From assembly GCA_964572225.1 (NCBI GenBank), contig CAZNFR010000090.1, forward strand, positions 1 through 13,222: a DNA stretch of 13,222 nt, given 5' to 3'. Below, one piece after another: positions 7,166-13,222 of the stretch. How positions within the stretch are numbered: position 1 is the first letter of the stretch; each line of letters starts with the position of its first letter. The notes beneath the pieces were generated by a model. It made no database searches, had not been told where the DNA came from, and saw only the letters and a list, made by a program, of their open reading frames with translations. The stretch is from CAZNFR01 sp964572225 (lineage in GTDB: Bacteria; Bacteroidota; Bacteroidia; Bacteroidales; GCA-2748055). The position numbers and the translations under genes are program-made.

Positions 7166-8524
7166 TCAGGCCCGGTATATAGTCTTGATATTTACAAATT
7201 CCAGAATGCCTTCGGAAGATAGTTCCCGTCCATACCCCGAATCCTTTACGCCTCCGAAGGGAAGCCGGGGATCGGATTTGACCATGGAGTTGATAAAGAC
7301 GGCTCCTTCTTCGGCCCTTTCGGTAAAAAGTTTCATGATGTTTTCCGATTCTGTGAACAGGTTTACTCCCAATCCGAAAGTCGTATTATTGGAGAGTTCC
7401 AGCGCATGCTCCGGACTGGTGAATGGGGTGAAGGCGAAAACCGGTCCGAACACTTCCTCTTGAAAAACCGGCATGGAGGGAGTCACATTCCGGAGTATGG
7501 CAGGGCTGTAGAAGCAGTCTTTCCGTTTTCCGCCGTGGATCAGTCCGGCCCCTGCTTTAACGGAGCGGTTCACCTGATCTTCGACCCGTTCAGCCTGAGA
7601 TTCACTGGCAAGGGGGCCAAGATCTGTATTTTCATCCATGGGATCTCCGGATTTCATTTCTTCAAGCTTGCTTTTTACCTTTTCAATAAACTCATCCATG
7701 ATGTCTTCCTGAACCAGAAAGCGCTTGGCAGCTATGCAGCTTTGTCCGCCATTCTGCAACCTTGCCTTTATCCCGGTCTCCACCGCATTATTCATATTCG
7801 CATCCTTCATAACCACAAAGGGATTGCTTCCTCCGAGTTCAAGGACGGTCTTTTTCAGATTCCGTCCCGCTATTCCCGCTACAGCTCTACCTGCAGATTC
7901 GGATCCGGTAAGGGTGACTGCCCTGATCTCAGGTCGTTCTATTACCTGTTCAACCCGATCCGATTTGATGCAGAGATTCGAAAAACTTCCAGCTTCAAAT
8001 CCTGCCTCCTGCAGGATCTCTTCAATGGCAATAGCACAACCCTGAACATTGGAAGCATGTTTGAGCAGGGCAGTATTCCCTGCCATAAGCGAAGGGGCGG
8101 CAAAACGGAAGACCTGCCAGAAAGGAAAATTCCAGGGCATAACCGCCAGCACAGGTCCAAGGGGCTGAAAACTGACCCAACTTGCAGCTGCATCGGTTTT
8201 CTCTTTCCTGTCGCTTAGTATCCTTGGGGCATTATCGGCATAATATTCGCACACCCAGGCACATTTTTCCACCTCTGCCCGGGATTCCCTGACAGGTTTT
8301 CCCATTTCACGGGTAATCAGTTCAGCATAGTGTCCGGCCCGTTCTTTTAAAAGCCCTGCGGCTTTCTTCATCTTCTCCGATCTCTGCCCAAAACCGACAA
8401 ACCGGTTCTTTTTAAATATTTCCATGGCTAATTCCAGTTTCCGGTTTACCTCCTCTGCAGAATCCTCGGCATATTTGCGGATGACCTGTCCGGAATAGGG
8501 ATTGGTGCTGATTAGTTCTCTCAT
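7166..8524 (-). CDS. NAD(P)-dependent succinate-semialdehyde dehydrogenase, Sad/YneI type
   Basis: A 452-residue cytosolic aldehyde dehydrogenase. All core elements are present: the oxyanion Asn in MPWNFPFWQ (N132), the cofactor-site LLKHASNV (154-160), the general base Glu in LELGGSNPF (E229), the catalytic Cys in NGGQSCIAAKRF (C263), EEVFGPV, and LPFGGVKDSGYGREL near the C-terminus. The short length, LLKHA(P/S)NV, GQxCxAAKRF and FGGVKxSGxGREL are marks of the E. coli Sad (YneI) and mycobacterial GabD1 group, which oxidises succinate semialdehyde to succinate. A related semialdehyde is possible. It lies on the same strand upstream of the GntR operon but 187 bp away, with a candidate terminator between, so it is probably a separate unit. 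Its start faces the divergent helicase gene across about 160 bp. Confidence 0.92.
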   Translation of the reverse strand: MRELISTNPYSGQVIRKYAEDSAEEVNRKLELAMEIFKKNRFVGFGQRSEKMKKAAGLLKERAGHYAELITREMGKPVRESRAEVEKCAWVCEYYADNAPRILSDRKEKTDAAASWVSFQPLGPVLAVMPWNFPFWQVFRFAAPSLMAGNTALLKHASNVQGCAIAIEEILQEAGFEAGSFSNLCIKSDRVEQVIERPEIRAVTLTGSESAGRAVAGIAGRNLKKTVLELGGSNPFVVMKDANMNNAVETGIKARLQNGGQSCIAAKRFLVQEDIMDEFIEKVKSKLEEMKSGDPMDENTDLGPLASESQAERVEDQVNRSVKAGAGLIHGGKRKDCFYSPAILRNVTPSMPVFQEEVFGPVFAFTPFTSPEHALELSNNTTFGLGVNLFTESENIMKLFTERAEEGAVFINSMVKSDPRLPFGGVKDSGYGRELSSEGILEFVNIKTIYRA

Positions 8525-8530
8525 TGGTTT

Positions 8531-8545
8531 TTATTTTGAAAATAA
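8531..8545. promoter_or_regulatory. AT-rich palindrome upstream of the aldehyde dehydrogenase start
   Basis: TTATTTT-G-AAAATAA is a perfect 15-bp palindrome with an unpaired centre, 6 bp before the aldehyde dehydrogenase ATG and in the divergent intergenic region. It could be a regulator site, but AT-rich palindromes also arise by chance and no cognate regulator is adjacent. Confidence 0.25.
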
Positions 8546-8631
8546 GGAATTTATAAAGAAACGTCTGATCCAAGGGTTTTTGTTTAGTTTTTTTTCAGGA
8601 AAAAAAACCATTTCCCACAACGAGATTCCCT

Positions 8632-8639
8632 TACTTTTG
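8632..8639 (+). promoter_or_regulatory. Predicted -7 box of the helicase promoter
   Basis: TACTTTTG matches the Bacteroidota -7 consensus TAnnTTTG exactly and lies about 46 bp upstream of the ATG at 8685. A transcript starting about 7 bp downstream would begin after the in-frame ATG-less N-terminal region, which supports the start at 8685 over any upstream one. No clear -33 TTTG is visible. Confidence 0.45.
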
Positions 8640-8684
8640 CGATTAATCAAAAAAAGGATTGAGGTTTTTAGTATATTGGAAAGC

Positions 8685-11171
8685 ATGAAGGATCTGTTGG
8701 AGACAAAAAACGAAAGGCTTAACCTGGCCTTCCGCTTTGTGGAATATACGGGTAAGAATGTGTTCCTTACCGGCAAAGCAGGGACGGGTAAGACCACTTT
8801 TCTCAGGAATCTCCGGAAGGTAAGCCGCAAAAGAATGGTTGTGGTAGCTCCCACCGGAGTGGCTGCCATTAATGCCGGGGGCATGACCATTCACTCCTTT
8901 TTTCAGATGCCTTTTGGCCCCATAATTCCCGACAACAAACCTCTTCACTCCGGGAAAAAGGGGGATAATTCCTTTTTCACCAACCGCCTGAACAAAGAAA
9001 AAATCAGCATCTTCCGCAGTCTGGACCTGTTGGTGATCGATGAGATCAGCATGGTACGGGCAGACCTGCTCGACGGAGTGGACAAGGTTTTACGACAGTA
9101 TCGCAGAAACTCGCAACCCTTCGGGGGAGTGCAGCTTTTGCTGATCGGAGATCTGCAGCAGCTTGCACCGGTGGTAAAAGAGGAGGAATGGGAGGTGGTC
9201 CGGCAGTATTATGATACAGAGTTCTTCTTCAGCAGCCGGGCACTTCGGAGGACCGACTACAAAACCATAGTTCTGGAACATGTTTACCGGCAAAGTGACC
9301 AGCAATTCATAGATCTCCTGAACAAGATCAGACTTAACATTCCCGATACCGACAGTCTTGAACAGTTGAACCGGCGGTATGACCCGGATTTTCTTTCCGG
9401 GAATGCGGAAGGATATATCATTCTCACTACCCACAATCACAAGGCCAGGAGCATTAACGAGGAAAGATTGAGCGCACTTCCAGGCAGGGAGCATGTCTTT
9501 TCTGCCTGGATCGAAGATGAGTTTCCGGAGCAGGCCTGGCCTACGGATTCGGAGCTGGTTCTTAAAAAGGGCTGCCAGGTGATGTTCATCAAAAATGATC
9601 TGTCTGAGGAAAAATTGTTCTACAACGGGAAAATCGGCCGGGTAGTTGAGATTGACGGGGACGAGATCATGGTGCAATGTAATGATGAAGACGAGGCTTT
9701 TCTCGTGAACCGTGCACGTTGGGAAAACATACGATACAAACTGGATGAAAATAAGGAACTCAGGGAGGAGATCACCGGTACTTTTACACAGTTCCCGCTT
9801 AAACTTGCCTGGGCCATCACCATCCATAAGAGTCAGGGCCTCACCTTCGAAAAGGCCATTATCGATGCCCGCTCCTCCTTTTCGCACGGACAGGTATATG
9901 TTGCCCTGAGCCGGTGCCGCAGTCTGGAGGGTATGGTCCTGAATTCCCCCCTGTCTGCTTCAAGCATCATCAATAATGGTTCGGTTGCAGGGTTTACCCG
10001 GGATGCCGAAGAGAACCCTCCCAATCAGGAAGAGCTGGAGAAATCCAGGAGGGAGTTTGAGATGGGCTTGATAAAAGAGGTTTTTTCCTATGATGGGTTG
10101 CGTGAAAAGCTGGAAAAATTTGTCAGGCTATTGAAAACTCATCAAAAGATCCTTTCGGGTGATCCGCTCGCTGAACTGGAGCAGATAAGGACTCAGGCCG
10201 GTGAGGAAATTTTTCGTTATGAGAAACCTTTTCTTTTGCAACTGCAGAAACTAAACCAGGAAAATCCCATTTCTTCGGAAAACACAGCTCTTCAGAAAAG
10301 GATCCCGGAGGCAGCAAAATATCACCATCAGAAAATTCAAAACATCTTCCCGGAATTCCTTGAAAATCCGGAGATACTGACCGACAACCGGGAGGTGATG
10401 TCTGCTACCCGGCAATTGCAGCGGGAACTTTCTCAGGAGATCCATGTCAAACTGAAATGTCTGGAGTCTTTCATTTCCGGATTTAATCTCAGTGATTTCC
10501 TCGATGCCAGGGCCAGGGCACTGACCTGGGAACCCCGAGCCCGGACCGCTGGAACCCGTAGGAAAGATGTAAGCGGTGTGCCCGGAAATTCGGCCTTGTT
10601 CCGGACCCTTATTAACTGGAGGGACCGGGAAGCCGAAGAAAAAGACCTTCCTGCCTACATGGTGCTGCCTGTGAAGACCATTGAGAACCTTGCCTGGTTT
10701 GCCCCGAAGACCCTGGATGAACTTAAAAGGATAAAGGGGATTGGTGCTCAAAAGCTGAAGGCATATGGGGAGGTGCTCACTGAAATCATCCATGCCTCGG
10801 GTGTGGAGCCCATCGCTCCCATACCCGAGTCCCCTCCGGAGAAAAAGAAGAAAAAAAAGAAAAAGGGTGACAGTCTTGCCGAAACCTACCGGCTATTCAG
10901 GGAAGGCAGATCCGTTTCGGAAATCGCCAAGGAGAGGCAGCTGGCCAGATCCACCGTAACTTCTCACTTATCCAAAAAGGTAAGTGAAGGTGCCATCAAA
11001 CCGGAGGAACTGATGGAGAAGGAAAAGTATAAAGTCATCCTCCGGTATTTTGAGAAGGCGGAGGATGACAATCTTGGGATTGCCCGCGAGATGCTGGGTA
11101 AGGAATTCAGCTTCGATGAGTTGAGATATGTGAGACACTACCTTGATTTCAGGAAGCAGAATGAGGACTAA
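8685..11171 (+). CDS. PIF1/RecD-like superfamily 1B DNA helicase with C-terminal HRDC and HTH domains
   Basis: An 828-residue ATP-dependent helicase. Walker A is GKAGTGKT (30-37), Walker B/motif II LLVIDEIS (115-122), and motif III LLIGDLQQLAPV (152-163). A YRQSD motif (201-205) and the UvrD_C_2-type IHKSQGLTFEKA (about 380-391) and VYVALSRCRSLEG (about 404-416) complete the SF1B core. A helical spacer leads to an HRDC domain (about 634-703, including LKRIKGIGAQKLKAYGE), a lysine-rich linker (about 718-727), and a C-terminal helix-turn-helix domain of the HTH_40 type (RSVSEIAKERQLARSTVTSHL). I chose ATG 8685 because it has GGAAAG just before it, follows a promoter-like box, and begins the conserved core directly. 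The frame extends further to 8502, but that part is low-complexity and overlaps the divergent gene. It is probably a genome-maintenance helicase; its partner is unknown. Confidence 0.92.
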   Translation: MKDLLETKNERLNLAFRFVEYTGKNVFLTGKAGTGKTTFLRNLRKVSRKRMVVVAPTGVAAINAGGMTIHSFFQMPFGPIIPDNKPLHSGKKGDNSFFTNRLNKEKISIFRSLDLLVIDEISMVRADLLDGVDKVLRQYRRNSQPFGGVQLLLIGDLQQLAPVVKEEEWEVVRQYYDTEFFFSSRALRRTDYKTIVLEHVYRQSDQQFIDLLNKIRLNIPDTDSLEQLNRRYDPDFLSGNAEGYIILTTHNHKARSINEERLSALPGREHVFSAWIEDEFPEQAWPTDSELVLKKGCQVMFIKNDLSEEKLFYNGKIGRVVEIDGDEIMVQCNDEDEAFLVNRARWENIRYKLDENKELREEITGTFTQFPLKLAWAITIHKSQGLTFEKAIIDARSSFSHGQVYVALSRCRSLEGMVLNSPLSASSIINNGSVAGFTRDAEENPPNQEELEKSRREFEMGLIKEVFSYDGLREKLEKFVRLLKTHQKILSGDPLAELEQIRTQAGEEIFRYEKPFLLQLQKLNQENPISSENTALQKRIPEAAKYHHQKIQNIFPEFLENPEILTDNREVMSATRQLQRELSQEIHVKLKCLESFISGFNLSDFLDARARALTWEPRARTAGTRRKDVSGVPGNSALFRTLINWRDREAEEKDLPAYMVLPVKTIENLAWFAPKTLDELKRIKGIGAQKLKAYGEVLTEIIHASGVEPIAPIPESPPEKKKKKKKKGDSLAETYRLFREGRSVSEIAKERQLARSTVTSHLSKKVSEGAIKPEELMEKEKYKVILRYFEKAEDDNLGIAREMLGKEFSFDELRYVRHYLDFRKQNED

Positions 11172-12631
11172 TTATCCTGCTCCAGGTATACCGGAGCAAA
11201 TTCAAATTCTTCGGAAGGCTGGTGTTCCCTTATCATGATCTCAAGAAGCTCGTTTACCTTTTCCGGGTGACTCTCAGCAATATTATTCTCTTCACCCGGA
11301 TCAACGGCAAGGTTATAAAGCTCCAGGGTAATCTCATCCGGATCCAGCACATTGTATCGGATCAGTTTCCAATCGCCGCGGAGCACGGCTGTACGCCCCT
11401 CCCTTTCATGAAACTCCCAGTAAAGAAAATTGTGTTCAGGCTGGGACTCCTCCCCTGTTAGTTCCGGAAGAAAGGATATTCCATCGGTCTGCTCCGGCAG
11501 GGGAGCGCCGGTAATGGCCGACAATGTAGGTAGGAGGTCCCAGAAAGCGGAGACATGATCCGAGACAGAGCCCGACTTCACCTTTCCAGGCCATTTTACA
11601 ATAAAGGGCACCCGTATGCCGCCTTCGTACAGATCTCTTTTGTATCCCTTTAGGGGACCGTTTGAGTCGAAGAAGTCCGGATCGGCTCCTCCTTCGAGAT
11701 GGGGACCGTTATCGCTTGTAAACATAATTATTGTGTTATCCGTCAGCCCCAGATCTTCGATCAGATCAATGATCTGTCCCACCTGCCGGTCAAGCCGGGT
11801 TACCATGGCAGCAAAAACGGCATGAGGAATTTCCTGGGAGGCATAACCCGGAATCTTGAAATCATCGGCACCGTAATCGTTCCCCTGGTGTGGTTCCTCC
11901 GGAAATTTACCCCTGTAAATATCCAGCAAACTATCATCGGGGGCAAGGATCTCTGCATGAGGAATGATGGCAGGGACATACAGAAAAAAGGATGTGTCAG
12001 CATGATTGCGAATAAAATCCAGGGTTTTTTCATGAATAACATCCGGTGCATAGGTGACTGTCTGGTCCCAGTCGTTTCCTTCCAGCGGATATTTCTTATC
12101 GTTTTCCCAGAGGTAGGTAGGATAATAACGGTGGGCGTAACGCTGACAGAGGAATCCGAAAAACTGATCAAATCCCTGTTCGTTGGGTCCCCCTTCAGAA
12201 TCTGCCATTCCCAGTCCCCATTTACCGAAAGCACCGGTCACATAGCCGGCCTCCTTCACGGCTTCTGCGATGGTAAAGGCTTCTGCCTGCAGAGGAAACT
12301 GGCCCTCTGGTTTCACCTCCCTGTTTCCACGGATATAGGTATGGCCGGTATGAAGTCCGGTCATCAGACTGGAACGGGAGGGTGCACAAACCGTGCTTCC
12401 CGAGTAATGCCGGGTAAACCTCATACCTTCGGAAGCCATCCGGTCCAGGTTTGGGGTATTGATTTTTTCCTGCCCATAGCTTCCGAGATCACCATACCCC
12501 AGGTCATCGGCCAGAATATAGATGATATTGGGTTTGGGGTTTTCATTCTCGTTTTCCTGTTTTTGGTCACAGGAGGTTGTTATTCCGGCTGAAAGGGCAA
12601 GCGCGGGAATAATAAATCTGACATGGCTCAT
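11168..12631 (-). CDS. Lipoprotein arylsulfatase, sulfatase family S1
   Basis: A 487-residue sulfatase hydrolysing sulfate esters, probably of a sulfated glycan. The N-terminus looks like a lipoprotein signal (hydrophobic stretch, then ITTSC with C21 followed by an acidic, Asn-rich tether), placing it in the periplasm or at the cell surface. Metal ligands D42 and D43 are in ILADDLGYGDLGSYG. The formylglycine signature is VCAPSRSSLMTGLHTGH with C82, i.e. the CxPSR type. TGHTYIRGN, FTSDNGPHLEGG and GPLKGYKRDLYEGGIRVPFIVKWPG give the rest of the active site. Full-length and apparently intact; activity needs a formylglycine-forming or anaerobic maturase encoded elsewhere. No SusC/SusD pair or glycosidase is adjacent, so the substrate is open. 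Its TAG stop overlaps the TAA of the convergent helicase gene. Confidence 0.94.
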   Translation of the reverse strand: MSHVRFIIPALALSAGITTSCDQKQENENENPKPNIIYILADDLGYGDLGSYGQEKINTPNLDRMASEGMRFTRHYSGSTVCAPSRSSLMTGLHTGHTYIRGNREVKPEGQFPLQAEAFTIAEAVKEAGYVTGAFGKWGLGMADSEGGPNEQGFDQFFGFLCQRYAHRYYPTYLWENDKKYPLEGNDWDQTVTYAPDVIHEKTLDFIRNHADTSFFLYVPAIIPHAEILAPDDSLLDIYRGKFPEEPHQGNDYGADDFKIPGYASQEIPHAVFAAMVTRLDRQVGQIIDLIEDLGLTDNTIIMFTSDNGPHLEGGADPDFFDSNGPLKGYKRDLYEGGIRVPFIVKWPGKVKSGSVSDHVSAFWDLLPTLSAITGAPLPEQTDGISFLPELTGEESQPEHNFLYWEFHEREGRTAVLRGDWKLIRYNVLDPDEITLELYNLAVDPGEENNIAESHPEKVNELLEIMIREHQPSEEFEFAPVYLEQDN

Positions 12632-12684
12632 ATTCGATATAGTATTTGGGAACTCTGCTTATGAGATCCGGTTTTCCAGGATAG

Positions 12685-12715
12685 CAAAAATAGTCGGAGA
12701 GAGGAAAGAAAACAA
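12685..12715 (-). promoter_or_regulatory. Predicted promoter of the sulfatase gene
   Basis: The minus strand carries TATTTTTG (12692-12685), matching the TAnnTTTG -7 box, and TTG (12715-12713) as a -33 element 20 bp upstream. This fits the Bacteroidota two-box spacing. The predicted leader is about 45-50 bases. Confidence 0.5.
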
Positions 12716-12726
12716 GTATGAACAGA

Positions 12727-12736
12727 NNNNNNNNNN
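12727..12736. other. Assembly gap (10 N)
   Basis: A run of exactly ten N lies between the sulfatase promoter region and the end of the FemAB-type gene. It probably marks a scaffold join of estimated length, so the true distance between the two genes, and any element between them, cannot be read. Confidence 0.95.
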
Positions 12737-12758
12737 AGGTATTTGAGAAAATCCCGGA

Positions 12759-13222
12759 TTAGAGATGGAAAGCAGGGGCTTTCATCTCGCCCGAACTGTA
12801 AACACGGTAGGTCTGCGATTTGAGGGGATAGTCCCAGCACCCCATTCGGTGAAAAAGATTTCCTCCGAAACCCTTTTTAAAACGATAGAGTCCGTACATG
12901 GGGTGAGAAGGATCGGGACCTGGCGACACACCAAACATATCGTACTCAGTACAGCCCCTTTTTTGGAGTATCCGGATGGCCTCCCACTGCAGCGCGTAGG
13001 TGGCCATGGAATTTCTTCCTCGATTCCCGGAAGCCCCGTAGAGGTAGGTTCCTCTCAATCCGGAAATTCCCAGAAACATTGCTGCAACCGGGGTCTTATC
13101 CCTCTCTGCAATTAATAAAAGGATTTCTTCCGGGTATTCTTTGCTTTCTGAGGCGGTAGACAAAACGGTCCGGAAATATTCTTTGTCGCTCCCCGCTTGT
13201 CTTCTTGATCGCCCTGTCCCGG
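12759..13222 (-). CDS. FemAB-type aminoacyltransferase, C-terminal part (cut by window edge)
   Basis: The frame is open from the right edge of the window to a TAA at 12759-12761, giving about 153 residues of the C-terminus. It resembles the second GNAT-like half of FemA/FemB/FemX peptidoglycan-bridge transferases (lipid II:glycine glycyltransferase family). Visible features are the strand AAMFLGISG, YLYGASGNRGRNSMATYALQWEAIR, GCTEYDMFGVSP, and the closing GLYRFKKGFGGNLFHRMGCWDYPL. The Y(L/Y)GAS and FKxGFGG segments are typical. Such enzymes add amino acids to peptidoglycan stems at the membrane; bacterial homologues outside Firmicutes often have unknown acceptors. No start codon is in view: the apparent TTG at 13163 is internal, because the homologous frame continues upstream. 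The N-terminal half lies outside the window. Confidence 0.85.
   Translation of the reverse strand, partial: GTGRSRRQAGSDKEYFRTVLSTASESKEYPEEILLLIAERDKTPVAAMFLGISGLRGTYLYGASGNRGRNSMATYALQWEAIRILQKRGCTEYDMFGVSPGPDPSHPMYGLYRFKKGFGGNLFHRMGCWDYPLKSQTYRVYSSGEMKAPAFHL

Noticed and set aside
7406..8218. 270-codon plus-strand open frame
   Set aside because: It is an antisense shadow of the aldehyde dehydrogenase gene.
8502..8684. N-terminal extension of the helicase frame upstream of 8685
   Set aside because: It overlaps the divergent aldehyde dehydrogenase start, is low-complexity, contains the predicted promoter, and lies outside the conserved helicase core.
9090..9887. 265-codon minus-strand open frame
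   Set aside because: It is an antisense shadow of the helicase core; the plus-strand frame contains the conserved motifs.
11699..12592. 297-codon plus-strand open frame
   Set aside because: It is an antisense shadow of the sulfatase gene, with no domain and no start signals.

Overview
The window looks like a draft chromosomal contig of a Bacteroidota bacterium, probably a free-living polysaccharide or sugar-acid degrader. Three things suggest this. Promoter-like motifs match the Bacteroidota -7 box TAnnTTTG (before the GntR gene, the helicase and the sulfatase). Shine-Dalgarno sequences are mostly absent. The gene families are typical of the phylum: a PIF1-type helicase with C-terminal HRDC and HTH domains, a lipoprotein sulfatase, and Gfo/Idh/MocA oxidoreductases. 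The assignment is an inference from motifs, not from a database search. A run of 10 N at 12727-12736 marks a scaffold join.

Layout. At the left edge a complete tRNA-Ser(GCU) (32-120) is followed by an intrinsic terminator, which lies inside a compact palindromic block (120-266) with 16-bp perfect terminal inverted repeats and nested hairpins. Next come an AAC(6')-like GNAT acetyltransferase (minus, 322-840) and an MDP-1-like HAD phosphatase (plus, 1031-1552). The centre (1553-6978) is a tightly packed six-gene minus-strand operon, read from right to left: GntR/FCD regulator, TtuC/DmlA-type beta-decarboxylating dehydrogenase, cyclase-family hydrolase, MFS transporter of the anion:cation symporter type, Gfo/Idh/MocA oxidoreductase, and a secreted carbohydrate-binding-like protein. 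Gaps inside it are 2, 3 and 17 bp, followed by two 4-bp ATGA stop/start overlaps. A GntR-type palindrome (TTGTATACAA) lies just downstream of a predicted promoter at the head of the operon. I read it as an autoregulated, inducible catabolic operon for an unidentified hydroxy-acid, sugar-acid or uronate-like substrate.

Upstream of the operon, on the same strand but separated by a candidate terminator, is a Sad/YneI-type succinate-semialdehyde dehydrogenase (7166-8524). Divergent from it is the 828-residue helicase (8685-11171). The helicase is convergent with a lipoprotein arylsulfatase (11168-12631); their stop codons overlap. The right edge carries the C-terminal part of a FemAB-type aminoacyltransferase (12759-13222), cut by the window end.

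No CRISPR array, insertion sequence, prophage gene, rRNA or recognisable defence cluster is visible. No stretch longer than 300 bases lacks a gene or described element. The intergenic stretch 841-1030 is AT-rich, and I see no convincing site in it. The best candidates for something undescribed are the six-gene operon, in particular its dehydrogenase with an apparent Tyr-to-Phe change and its secreted terminal gene, and the palindromic block after the tRNA.
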